Source of the DNA: Methyloversatilis sp. RAC08 | Lineage (GTDB): Bacteria; Pseudomonadota; Gammaproteobacteria; Burkholderiales; Rhodocyclaceae | Direction: 5' to 3' | Length of the DNA stretch: 64,000 bases | Assembly: GCF_001713355.1 (NCBI RefSeq) | Contig: NZ_CP016448.1 | Span: 2,046,001 to 2,110,000 of the forward strand | In this document: piece after piece, positions 45,868 through 54,975 of the stretch | How the letters are laid out: each line of letters begins with the position of its first letter | Numbering within the stretch: the first letter of the stretch is position 1 | Notes under the pieces: model-generated | What the model was told of the DNA's origin: nothing | Seen by the model: the letters and a program-made list of their open reading frames with translations, nothing else | Database searches by the model: none | Program-made: the position numbers and the translations under genes

Positions 45868-47161
45868 TCGGAGCGCATGGCGGGTGATCACTGTCGGCCA
45901 ACCGGTCGAGCCGGGGTTGCAGCAGTGGTCGGATCAGGGTCATGCAGCTTTCGGTTGCGCCACGATGCGAGGCCGCAAAGGCGCGACCTGCGTCGGACAT
46001 GGCTTTCAGCGATGCCGGGTCGGCGAGCAGCCGGCAGGCCGTCGCCGCCATCTCGTCGGCATCGGCTGCGCGCAGCGCGGCGCCGGCAGCCAGCGCGTCT
46101 TCGGTGGCCTGGGCGAAATTGAACGTGTGCGGGCCGATGACTACCGGACAACCTGCCGCGCAGGCCTCGATCAGGTTCTGACCGCCCAGCGGCAACCAGC
46201 TGCCGCCGATGACCGCCAGATCCGCGAGTGCATACCAGGCGAACATTTCTCCCATCGAATCGCCGAGCCACACCCGGTCGCTGGCGCCCGGCAGCGTGCC
46301 GGTACTGCGCCTTGCCAGCGTCAGGCGGTGACCGGCCACCAGGCGCGCAACCTCGTCGAAACGCTGCGGGTGCCGCGGCACCAGCGCGATCAGCACGTCA
46401 TCGGGCAGGCTGGCGTGGAGCGCGGGCAGCAGCATCGCCTCTTCACCCTCCCGTGTGCTGGCCAGCAATGCGACGCGGCGTCTGCCCAGCGCCGCGCGCC
46501 AGCGCTCGCCGAGGGCGAGTTGATCCGGCGGTGGCGACAGGTCGAACTTGAGGTTGCCGGCGACGGTGACGTTCCGCGCGCCCAGGGTGCGCAGTCGCCC
46601 GGCGTCGGCATCCGTCTGGGCTGCGATGCCGGACAGGTCTTGCAGCATCGCGCCTGCCAGCGAAGGCAGGCGTGCATAGCGGCGTGCCGAGCGTTCGGAC
46701 AGGCGGGCATTCACCAGCACCACCGGCACACCGGCGCGACGGCACTCGGCGATCAGGTTGGGCCACAGCTCCGTTTCCATCAGGATGCCGATGGCCGGGC
46801 GCCAGACGCGCAGGAAGGCGCGCTGCGACCACGGCAGGTCCCAGGGCAACCAGGCCAGCGTCACGGCGTCGCCGTAGAGCGACTGCGCGGTTGCCCGACC
46901 GGTCGCCGTGGTCTGGGTCAGCAAAATGCGGGCGTGCGGCCAGCGGGCGCGCAGGGCTTCGATCAGCGTTTGCGCGGCGCGGGTTTCGCCGACCGACACG
47001 GCATGCAGCCAGATGGTGGGCCGCAGGCTGACTGCACGAAAGAATCCCAGCCGTTGCAGGACATTCCCGGCATACCCCGCTTCGCTGCGCGAGCGCCAGA
47101 ACAGTCGCAGCAGAGCCAGTGGCACCGCCAGGATCCAGAGGGTTGAATAAAGCAAGCGCAT
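45860..47161 (-). CDS. waaA: 3-deoxy-D-manno-octulosonic acid transferase (KDO transferase)
   Basis: A 433-residue glycosyltransferase (GT30) that adds KDO to lipid A. It has an N-terminal anchor (MRLLYSTLWILAVPLALLRL), then RPTIWLHAVSVGETRAAQTL with the base Glu, METELWPNLIAEC, GNLKFDL and the donor site region GGSWLPLGGQNLIEACAAG. The start at 47161 fits the family; the frame is open to 47410, but that part is not family-like. Confidence 0.95.
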   Translation of the reverse strand: MRLLYSTLWILAVPLALLRLFWRSRSEAGYAGNVLQRLGFFRAVSLRPTIWLHAVSVGETRAAQTLIEALRARWPHARILLTQTTATGRATAQSLYGDAVTLAWLPWDLPWSQRAFLRVWRPAIGILMETELWPNLIAECRRAGVPVVLVNARLSERSARRYARLPSLAGAMLQDLSGIAAQTDADAGRLRTLGARNVTVAGNLKFDLSPPPDQLALGERWRAALGRRRVALLASTREGEEAMLLPALHASLPDDVLIALVPRHPQRFDEVARLVAGHRLTLARRSTGTLPGASDRVWLGDSMGEMFAWYALADLAVIGGSWLPLGGQNLIEACAAGCPVVIGPHTFNFAQATEDALAAGAALRAADADEMAATACRLLADPASLKAMSDAGRAFAASHRGATESCMTLIRPLLQPRLDRLADSDHPPCAPII

Positions 47162-47559
47162 GCGTGGGTCGGTCGCAGTTCGGGGAAGCAAGGCGCCATG
47201 ATGTCCGGGGGCTCCGAATCGTACAGCGATGCAGCGACCTGACAAGGCCGTCATGCGGCAGCGGCGTCTGTCCGTTCCCTCGGCCGTGGTGTCTGGCCAC
47301 CTTCGGCCGCCCGATCCTCTGAAGCCGCCTCGGCGGCCCTGGCTGCTCCGCTTCAGGCCGCGGCGCGTTGGGTTTGTCGCCAGCCTGCTAAGATTCGCAC
47401 GTGCTCGCACAGTGTTCCTGCGGGCTCGTCCGTGCCTTGGTCCAGAAGCTGCACCGCGGGCCGGACAGCCCGCCCCGTCATAGGCTGGGTTCGCCTTGCC
47501 GCTCGCGTACGCAGCGGTTTCCGCTTCTTCAGACCTTACTAATTGATGGTTCTTTTTCG
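47162..47559. other. Divergent region between waaA and the glycan locus
   Basis: These 398 bases should hold the promoters of waaA (minus) and of the long plus-strand glycan locus. I find no JUMPstart-like element, no RNA gene and no ORF I believe. A weak TTGGGT-15-TAAGAT pair lies at about 47368-47394. Confidence 0.4.
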
Positions 47560-49098
47560 ATGAAGGGCAACGCGCCCGTCTCCGCCGGCACGAGTGGTCG
47601 CGGCGATGCGATGCTGCGCAGTACGCTGGTCATAGCCGGCCTCGTCCTGCTCGGCCGGGTGACGGGATTCGGCCGGGAGTGGTTGATTGCACTGCGCGCC
47701 GGCGCAACGGATACCACCGACGTAGCGATCGTCCTCCTGACATTTCCCGATCTGATGGTCAACCTGCTGCTCAGCGGCGGACTCGCAGCTGCACTGGTTC
47801 CGGCCTTCAAGCGACTTGAGCGCGGAGCCGACACGGCGTTGTTCCTGCAGGCATCCCGACTTGTCGGCGGGCTGTTCCTGCTGCTTGCCCTGGCGCTGTT
47901 CGCACTCGCTCCGCAGATGCTCGGCGTTCTCGCCCCGGGTTTGCCTGCCCGGACGCTCGCGCCTCACGGCGACGCTTTCCGACTCATGACCGTGGCGCTG
48001 CCTCTGGCCGCGCTGTCGGGTGTCGTGGTGGCGCTGTTGAATGCGAACGGGCGCTTCGCAATCGGTGCCGCGGGAACCTTGGTGTTCAATCTTGCAGTCA
48101 TCTGCTGCCTGCTGATTGCGGACGCTGACGATACCGTGCTGGCCATCGCCGTTGGTGTCACAGGGGGGTGTCTGCTGCGACTGCTGATGCAGGCATCCGA
48201 GCTCAGGCACGACTGGATCGCGCCGGCCGGGCGCAGGCACCTCATCGACCGCGCGCTGATCAGGCATTTTCTGGGCAGTTTCAGCTTCATCACCATTCTG
48301 GTGGCGCTGCCCCCGCTGGCCCGCGCCATCTCGTCACTCGAGGAGGCGGGCGCGCTTTCCCTGTTCAACTACGCCTACAAGCTGGTCGAGTTGCCCATGG
48401 GGGTGGTGATCGGTTCGATCAGTACGGTGCTGCTGCCGCGGCTTGCTGCTGACGTCGCCCACGGTACGCGTGACCTCGTGCAGGCAAATCTGGCGATCGG
48501 CATGCGTGCAGTGATCTGCATTTCAATCGGCATCGCGATTCCCGCGGCGATCTTTTCGGACACGCTCGTGCAGCTTGCCTTTTTCAAGGCATCGTTCGAG
48601 CCCGGGCAGGTCGAAGCCTTGTCGGTGCTCGCGGCGATCGGGTTTGTTTCGCTGCCTTTTCAGGGCCTGCTGACCATCTATGGTTCGGCGTTCGCGGCCA
48701 GCGGCCACACTCGCCCGCTCGTCGCGACGGCGGCCATCATGCTCGTCGCCGTCGCCGCCACAGCCCCGATTGCCCGCAGCCTGCTGGGGCTACCCGGGGT
48801 GATGGCCGCGTATGCCGGCGTCTATGCGCTGGGTGCCGTCCTGTTGTCGTGGCAGGCGGGCCGGCGATTCGGTCCGGGTACCGTCTCGCTCGCCTTCAGG
48901 GATGCGCCAAAGGCACTTTTACTGCCCGCGTTGATTGCCGCGGGTATCGCACTTCTTGGCGACCACGGCAGCGATGGTCTGGTTGCCCGCGCTGCCTGGG
49001 CCGGTGCGTCCTTCGCGGCATTTCTGGCCAGCGTCCTGCTCCTCGATGGCAGACTGCGTGCATCGCTTGCAAGGCCCCCGAAAGAGAGTGCCTCATGA
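47560..49098 (+). CDS. MurJ/MviN-family lipid-linked oligosaccharide flippase
   Basis: A 512-residue protein with about 14 helices. The N-terminal LVIAGLVLLGRVTGFGREWL and the segment LLTFPDLMVNLLLSGGLAAA match MviN/MurJ family flippases. It could be MurJ itself (lipid II) or a dedicated flippase of the glycan made by this locus; genomic position favours the latter. The start is uncertain: no ribosome site lies before the ATG at 47560. The stop overlaps the next gene. Confidence 0.85.
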   Translation: MKGNAPVSAGTSGRGDAMLRSTLVIAGLVLLGRVTGFGREWLIALRAGATDTTDVAIVLLTFPDLMVNLLLSGGLAAALVPAFKRLERGADTALFLQASRLVGGLFLLLALALFALAPQMLGVLAPGLPARTLAPHGDAFRLMTVALPLAALSGVVVALLNANGRFAIGAAGTLVFNLAVICCLLIADADDTVLAIAVGVTGGCLLRLLMQASELRHDWIAPAGRRHLIDRALIRHFLGSFSFITILVALPPLARAISSLEEAGALSLFNYAYKLVELPMGVVIGSISTVLLPRLAADVAHGTRDLVQANLAIGMRAVICISIGIAIPAAIFSDTLVQLAFFKASFEPGQVEALSVLAAIGFVSLPFQGLLTIYGSAFAASGHTRPLVATAAIMLVAVAATAPIARSLLGLPGVMAAYAGVYALGAVLLSWQAGRRFGPGTVSLAFRDAPKALLLPALIAAGIALLGDHGSDGLVARAAWAGASFAAFLASVLLLDGRLRASLARPPKESAS

Positions 49099-49907
49099 TG
49101 AAACTGATGATGATCGTCAATCGGCCCGACATTGCACGGTTCGTTGCGCAATGTGGTGTCGACCGCATTTTTGTGGATCTGGAGTACCTGGGCAAGCAGG
49201 AGCGTCAGGGGCATCTGGATACCTGGTTGTCGCGCCATGTGCCGGCGGATATAAGCCGGGTAAGGGATGCGATCGGCGACACCACGCTGCTGGTGCGGCT
49301 CAATCCCTGGCATGCGGGTTCGAGCGAGGAGATCGAGGATGCGATTGCCCGCGGGGCAGACATCCTGATGCTGCCCATGTTTCATCAGGTGACCGAGGTC
49401 GAGGCTTTCTGTGCCGTGGTCGGCGGTCGCCTGCCTGTCATCCCGCTGGTGGAGACAGCCGCGGCGCTCGACGCATTGCCCGAGGTCGCACGCGTGCCCG
49501 GTGTTGCGGAAGTCTTCATCGGGCTGAACGACCTGCATCTTTCGCTGGGGCTGAAATTCATGTTCGAACCGCTGGCTGACGGGCTGCTCGATCGCGCGGC
49601 CGCACAGCTGCGCCCGCTCGGTGTTCCGTTCGGATTCGGTGGGCTGGCGCGCGTCGGTGAAGGGCTGCTGCCCGCTGAGCGCATCATCGGGGAACACGTC
49701 CGCCTGGGTTCCAGCGCCGCCATCCTGTCGCGCACCTTTCACCGACAGGCGGCGGATGTGCAGGCGATGCAGTCCGAGATGGACTTTCCGGGGGAGCTTG
49801 CGCGCCTGCGCGCGGCATTCGACGAATACAGCAAGGCGGACGAAGCCACCCTCGCGGCGAATCATGCGGAAGTCGTCCGCATCGTGCGCGAAATTGCAGG
49901 CAGATAG
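49095..49907 (+). CDS. HpcH/HpaI aldolase-like protein
   Basis: A 270-residue TIM barrel of the HpcH/HpaI (citrate lyase beta-like) family: FVAQCGVDRIFVDLEYLGK, the metal-site Glu region IPLVETAAALDALPEVA, and EVFIGLNDLHLSLGLKFMFE. These enzymes join or cleave pyruvate-type carbon units; in glycan loci they may act on a sugar precursor. The start ATGATG at 49095 overlaps the flippase stop (ATGA), so it is coupled. Confidence 0.85.
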   Translation: MMKLMMIVNRPDIARFVAQCGVDRIFVDLEYLGKQERQGHLDTWLSRHVPADISRVRDAIGDTTLLVRLNPWHAGSSEEIEDAIARGADILMLPMFHQVTEVEAFCAVVGGRLPVIPLVETAAALDALPEVARVPGVAEVFIGLNDLHLSLGLKFMFEPLADGLLDRAAAQLRPLGVPFGFGGLARVGEGLLPAERIIGEHVRLGSSAAILSRTFHRQAADVQAMQSEMDFPGELARLRAAFDEYSKADEATLAANHAEVVRIVREIAGR

Positions 49908-49967
49908 ACTTCACTGACGGGGCCTCGCGCGTGCCGGCAGGCCCTCAGCCCCCTACGGAGCAGATCG

Positions 49968-51821
49968 ATGTGCGGAATTTTCGGCTATTACGACCGGCAA
50001 CACGTCCGGATGGACGATGCAAGACTGCAGGCCATGGGGCGCCTGCTTCGTCACCGTGGGCCTGACGACACCGGCGTCCGCGAGACGGATGGCGTCGCCA
50101 TCGGCAACCGCCGCCTGTCCATCATCGATATCGCGGGAGGCCACCAGCCTTTCGTCTCGGACGACGGAACGATTGCCATCGTCCAGAACGGTGAAATATT
50201 CAACCATGTAGAGCTGGCGGCGGAGCTGTCCGGCACGCCGTTCGAATGCCGGACCCATTCCGACACCGAAGTGCTGCTGCGCCTCTACGAGCGTGACGGC
50301 ATCGATTTCCTGCACCGGCTCAACGGCATGTTTGCCATTGCGATTCACGATGCGCGAATCGATACGCTGTTCCTGGTGCGCGACCGCATAGGCGTGAAGC
50401 CGCTCTATATCCACGACGACGGCACCCGGCTGTGCTTCGCGTCGGAGATCAAGTCACTGCTGAGCGCCGGCGTGCCCCGGAAGATGGACCCGGTCGCACT
50501 GCACCACTACCTCACGTTCAACTACGTCCCGCCACCGCATACGCTTTTCGAAGGCATTCGCCACCTGATGCCCGGACATCTGGCACGCATCGACCGCAAG
50601 GGCTGCACCGAATCGCGCTGGTGGTCACTGGCCGACCAGGAGGCCGAAACGCGTACGGAAGGTGACTGGATCAGTGCCTTCAATGAAACGCTGGACGACG
50701 CCGTGCGGCTCCGTCTGCGTTCGGATGTGCCATTCGGCGCCTTCCTTTCCGGTGGGGTGGATTCAAGCACCGTGGTGGGCATGATGAGCCGCCACATGAC
50801 CGAGCCCGTCAATACGTATGCCATCGGATTTCACGAGGAGCGATTCGACGAAAGTCCGTATGCAGCCCGGGCGGCCGAACTGTTCGGTACCCGGCACACG
50901 CTGCAGAAGGTGGATGCAGACATGCTTGATCTCTGGCCACTCGCCGTCTGGCACTGCGATCAGCCGCACGGCGATGTGTCTTTCCTGCCGACGTACCGGG
51001 TCGCCCAGCTTGCCGCACGCGAAGTGAAGGTGGTGCTGACCGGCGACGGCGGCGACGAACTTTTCGCCGGCTACGACAAGCACCGCAATTTCTTCTCCCG
51101 CCCGGCGGCCGCTGAGGCGTCCGATGCCGAGTTCCGGCGGGCCTATCACGCCAATCTCAGTCTGTTCGACGAAGCCGCAAAGCGCACGCTCTACACGGCA
51201 ACGCTGTCCAGGCAGATCAGTGACATCGATTCCCGCAGCGTCACCGGTCCGCTGTTCGACGAAGCGCGGCACATGGACCGCATCAACCAGGCGCTGTACA
51301 TCGACATGCAGCTGCTGCTGTCCGGCAACAATCTGGTCAAGCCGGACCGGATGGGCATGGCGGTATCGCTCGAGGCGCGTACGCCCTTTCTCGACTACCG
51401 GATGATGGAACTCGCCTTCCGCATGCCGGGCTCGCTCAAACTGAAGGACGGCGAGACGAAGTACCTCTACAAGAAGGCCGTGAGCCCGCTGATCGGCCAT
51501 GATCTGGCCTATCGCCGGAAGCAGATGTTCACCGTGCCGGTCGGCGAGTGGTTCCGCGACAGCCTGTCAGGCTTTGTCGAAGAGGTTCTGCTCGGCGAAC
51601 GGACCATCGGGCGGGGATTGTTCGATCCGATGCGGGTGCGGACATTGATCGACGAGCACCGCAGCGGCAAGACCGACCGGACGCGCGAACTGCGCGCGCT
51701 GATCGCCGTCGAGCTGTGGGCGCGGACATTCATCGATCCGACCGACTTCGTCGATGTGGCCGACCCCGACTTCCAGTCGCTCGGTCTCGATCTTCGAGCC
51801 GCACCCGTTGCCCGTCCCTGA
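49968..51821 (+). CDS. asnB: Asparagine synthase (glutamine-hydrolysing)
   Basis: A 617-residue enzyme with nucleophile Cys2 (MCGIFGYYD), a GATase domain (1-200, GVKPLYIHDDG) and a synthetase domain with ATP pyrophosphatase loop SGGVDSS (261-267) and LTGDGGDELFAGY. Glycan-locus homologues often amidate uronic acids instead of aspartate; that specificity cannot be read here. It lies between an aldolase and the initiating sugar transferase. Confidence 0.92.
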   Translation: MCGIFGYYDRQHVRMDDARLQAMGRLLRHRGPDDTGVRETDGVAIGNRRLSIIDIAGGHQPFVSDDGTIAIVQNGEIFNHVELAAELSGTPFECRTHSDTEVLLRLYERDGIDFLHRLNGMFAIAIHDARIDTLFLVRDRIGVKPLYIHDDGTRLCFASEIKSLLSAGVPRKMDPVALHHYLTFNYVPPPHTLFEGIRHLMPGHLARIDRKGCTESRWWSLADQEAETRTEGDWISAFNETLDDAVRLRLRSDVPFGAFLSGGVDSSTVVGMMSRHMTEPVNTYAIGFHEERFDESPYAARAAELFGTRHTLQKVDADMLDLWPLAVWHCDQPHGDVSFLPTYRVAQLAAREVKVVLTGDGGDELFAGYDKHRNFFSRPAAAEASDAEFRRAYHANLSLFDEAAKRTLYTATLSRQISDIDSRSVTGPLFDEARHMDRINQALYIDMQLLLSGNNLVKPDRMGMAVSLEARTPFLDYRMMELAFRMPGSLKLKDGETKYLYKKAVSPLIGHDLAYRRKQMFTVPVGEWFRDSLSGFVEEVLLGERTIGRGLFDPMRVRTLIDEHRSGKTDRTRELRALIAVELWARTFIDPTDFVDVADPDFQSLGLDLRAAPVARP

Positions 51822-51842
51822 ACGGACCCTGTACATCAACAC

Positions 51843-52397
51843 ATGAAACGTCTGACAGACATCGTTTTCGCGCTGCTCCTGCTGGCGCTGATCTGGCCAC
51901 TGCTGCTCGTGATTGCGCTGATCGTGCGTACCGATTCGCCCGGCCCCTTTGTCTACAGGCAAATCAGGGTCGGGCTTCACGGACGCTCGTTCGGGATGTT
52001 CAAATTCCGCAGCATGGTGGTCAACGCCGACCGGATCGGTGGCTATCAGACACATCAGGGCGATCCGCGCATCACGCGCTCGGGCAGATGGCTGCGGAAG
52101 ACCAGCCTGGACGAGTTGCCGCAGTTGTTCAACGTACTGCTCGGCGACATGAGTTTCGTCGGGCCTCGCCCCGACGTACCTGCGCAGCGAGAGCTGTATT
52201 CGGAACAGGACTGGGCATTGCGCACCTCGGTGCGTCCCGGCATCACCGGGCTGGCCCAGGCAACGCTGCGGTCCGAAGCCAGAGCCGCGCAGCGGCTCGC
52301 GCTTGACCTCGAATATGTACGCCGGCAATCGCTCTGGCTCGATCTGAAGATACTGGTGATGACCGTGCGCCAGGTGCTTGGCAAAGGCAGCTACTGA
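51843..52397 (+). CDS. Initiating sugar transferase (PglC/WcaJ core type)
   Basis: A 184-residue bacterial sugar transferase that moves a sugar phosphate to undecaprenyl phosphate at the inner membrane. A single re-entrant helix (MKRLTDIVFALLLLALIWPL) precedes the catalytic core: GPFVYRQIRVGLHGRSFGMF, FKFRSM, KTSLDELPQL and FVGPRP. It is the short monotopic form. It probably starts synthesis of the glycan encoded around it. Confidence 0.93.
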   Translation: MKRLTDIVFALLLLALIWPLLLVIALIVRTDSPGPFVYRQIRVGLHGRSFGMFKFRSMVVNADRIGGYQTHQGDPRITRSGRWLRKTSLDELPQLFNVLLGDMSFVGPRPDVPAQRELYSEQDWALRTSVRPGITGLAQATLRSEARAAQRLALDLEYVRRQSLWLDLKILVMTVRQVLGKGSY

Positions 52398-52452
52398 TGG
52401 GTGCTCGACGGTCCCGCCGTACGCGGATGTCGCCCTGGCGGAGTGATGCACC

Positions 52453-53624
52453 GTGAACATCGTCGCGACGCCGCGGATGCACGCATTCGATCTGCTGCGA
52501 GGCTGCTGTGCCATCGCAGTCGCGTGCTACCACCTGCTCAACTGGCAACACGTGGTGACCCTGGACGCGATCGGTCTGTATGCGGTCTATGTGTTCTTCG
52601 TGCTGTCCGGCGCGAGCATCACGCTGGCCTACGCGGACAAACTGCGCACGCTGGCGGACTTCCGCTCCTTCATGGCAATTCGCTATCTGCGGCTGGCGCC
52701 GCTTTACATGGCGGTGCTGGCGCTGGCGATGGCGTATCGGGTCGTGGCCCGGGACAACGACGCGCTGCTGCACAAGGCGATGCAATTGCTGCCGAACATC
52801 ACGATGCTGTTCGGAATCGGCAATCCCGGGGCGTCATCCCTGGTCATTGGTGGCTGGTCGCTCGGCATCGAATTTCTTTTCTATCTGCTGTTTCCGGCGT
52901 TCCTCGTCTGTGCATCGCTGGCCCGCGGCAAACCCTGGCTTGCTGCAGCGATGCTCGCGCTGACGCTGTTGATCCAGCAGGGATTCGTCGACAGCGTGCT
53001 TCAGTCCGGGATGGTCCGGTTCAGCGATCAGGTTTTCGCCTATACCCAGTTCGCCGCATTCATCGCCTACTTTTCCGGTGGTTGCGCCATCGGAATGGTG
53101 CTGCGTTCGGCGCCCGGGCGTCGCTGGAGTGCGTGGGCATGGATACCTGCCATCGCGTTGCTGGTCCTGCTCTTTGCCGATCACACGAGCCCGCAGGCAA
53201 GCATGCTGACCGGTCTGGAGGGGGGGGCCGTGCCGTGCTGACAGTACTTGTGGTCCTTGCGTGGAGCCGGCTACCGGTAGGCGGTATCATGCGGAAGTTT
53301 TCGGGCAGCCTGGGCGATGCCAGCTACGGAATCTATCTTCTGCACCCGGTCCTCTTTCACGGTTTCGCCGCACTCGGTGGAAGCGGCGGTTTCCTTCCGG
53401 CGTTCTCCCCGGGCGCGAACGCAGCAGTGCTCTGCGTGATGATTGTGGTGTGTTCGTTCGCGCTGTCGATCGCCTTTCATCGTCTTGTCGAAACGCGCGT
53501 GCTGCGCTGGGGCAAGGAGCGATTCGTCTTCGACCATGCAGCGCGCGATCACACCGGCGTGCCGGGCGCGGCAACCGGACGCACACCGGAATTCAAGACG
53601 GATCGACAAGAAAGAACCCCATGA
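52453..53624 (+). pseudogene. Acyltransferase 3 family gene interrupted at a G8 tract
   Basis: The first frame (52453-53241, GTG start) encodes an acyltransferase_3 membrane protein: FDLLRGCCAIAVACYHLLNW with the catalytic His region, VFFVLSGASITLAY, and GGWSLGIEFLFYLLFPAFL. It ends in sense at a run of eight Gs (53220-53227) and stops soon after. The last helices continue in the next frame (SYGIYLLHPVLFHGFAALGG) to 53624, where the stop overlaps the next start (ATGA). One more or two fewer Gs restores about 390 residues. Confidence 0.8.
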
Positions 53625-54355
53625 GAGTCATCGCAAAACTTGACGTCAAACCGCCTTACGTCGTGAAGCCGGTTCATTTCGAGGGCCTGCGCAAGATTGG
53701 CGCGCCGGCGGAACTTGCGCGGCAGTATTACGAGCAGGGTGCAGACGAAATATTCTATGTCGATATCGTCGCTTCGCTGTACCGCCGGGAAGTTCTGTTC
53801 GATGAAATCCGCAGAGCCTCGGCCGATATCTTCGTACCGTTTGCCGTCGGAGGAGGGATACGTTCTCTGGACGATATCTCGCGCATGTTCCACAGCGGCG
53901 CCGACAAGGTCACCCTGAATACCCACGCCGTCCAGCAGGAGCCCGATCTGATCGACCGTGCGGCGCGAACATTCGGTTCGCAGGCGATCGTCATCAATGT
54001 CGAGGCAAAGCGCTGGGATGGCTGGTGGGAGTGCTACACCGATTGCGGCCGCGAGCGCAGCGGCAAGGACGTGCTGGCATGGGTGCGCGAGGCGGAACAG
54101 CGCGGAGCAGGCGAGATTCTGGTGCAATCGGTCGACTGTGACGGCCGTCGCGCCGGCTTCGACATCGAACTGATTTCGCAGGTCAAGAACAGTGTTTCGG
54201 TACCGGTCGTGGCGGCCAGCGGCGCCGGAAGCCTGGCGGACATCGTTGCCATGGCGCGCAAGGCTCGCCCGGATGCCGTTGCAGTGGCGAGCGTGCTTCA
54301 CTATGGTCTGTGCAGCATCCAGGACATCAAGAACGCACTGAAAGACGGGGAGTAA
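53621..54355 (+). CDS. hisF: HisF-like cyclase subunit of glycan amidotransferase system
   Basis: A 244-residue TIM barrel. IAKLDVKPPYVVKPVHFEGL carries the HisF-type Asp8 region and VQSVDCDGRRAGFD the second catalytic Asp. It differs from histidine-pathway HisF and sits with HisH- and WbpG-like genes, as in O-antigen loci where the three make acetamidino sugars: HisH releases ammonia, HisF channels it and WbpG uses it. The start overlaps the acyltransferase stop. Confidence 0.85.
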   Translation: MRVIAKLDVKPPYVVKPVHFEGLRKIGAPAELARQYYEQGADEIFYVDIVASLYRREVLFDEIRRASADIFVPFAVGGGIRSLDDISRMFHSGADKVTLNTHAVQQEPDLIDRAARTFGSQAIVINVEAKRWDGWWECYTDCGRERSGKDVLAWVREAEQRGAGEILVQSVDCDGRRAGFDIELISQVKNSVSVPVVAASGAGSLADIVAMARKARPDAVAVASVLHYGLCSIQDIKNALKDGE

Positions 54356-54362
54356 AGGTCAC

Positions 54363-54968
54363 ATGTCCAGAACGATCGGTGTCGTGGATTACGGCTCGAC
54401 GGGAAACATCGAGAGCATCCGCAAGGCGCTCGTTGCGGCGGGCGCACAGGTCAGGATCATCGACGACGCGCGCAACCTTTCAGGTGCAGACAAGCTCGTG
54501 CTGCCGGGCGTCGGCAGCTTTGCGGAGGCCATGCGGCAGGTTCGCGAGCGCGGCATGTTCGATCCGCTGATCAGTGCGGCGGCATCGACACCGATACTGG
54601 GTATCTGCCTCGGCATGCAGATGCTGGCCAGAGTCGGCTACGAGTTCGGCGAAACGTCCGGTTTCGGCCTGATAGACGGGGAAGTGAGGCCGGTGGTCTG
54701 CAAGGCGGCCATCCCGCATATCGGATTCAAGCAGATCCGGAAGATCGGCGATTCACCGCTTTTTCACGGCCTGGCCAGCGACGCCGAGTTTTATTTCATG
54801 CACTCGTACGAGTTCGTGAATTACACCGATGTGGCAGGCCTGACCACCCACGGCGAGCACCAGTTCGTTTCTGCCGTTGCGAAAAGCCATTTGTTCGGCG
54901 TTCAATTTCATCCCGAAAAAAGCCGGGACGCCGGTATTCGACTGCTGAAGAACTTCGTTGAGCTCTGA
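54363..54968 (+). CDS. hisH: HisH-like glutamine amidotransferase
   Basis: A 201-residue class I glutaminase. Nucleophile Cys82 lies in GICLGMQ, and the His183/Glu185 pair in QFHPEKS completes the triad. IGVVDYGSTGNIESIRKALV at the start is the usual HisH N-terminus. It feeds ammonia to the HisF-like partner seven bases upstream and probably to the WbpG-like enzyme downstream. Confidence 0.88.
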   Translation: MSRTIGVVDYGSTGNIESIRKALVAAGAQVRIIDDARNLSGADKLVLPGVGSFAEAMRQVRERGMFDPLISAAASTPILGICLGMQMLARVGYEFGETSGFGLIDGEVRPVVCKAAIPHIGFKQIRKIGDSPLFHGLASDAEFYFMHSYEFVNYTDVAGLTTHGEHQFVSAVAKSHLFGVQFHPEKSRDAGIRLLKNFVEL

Positions 54969-54975
54969 AAAGATC

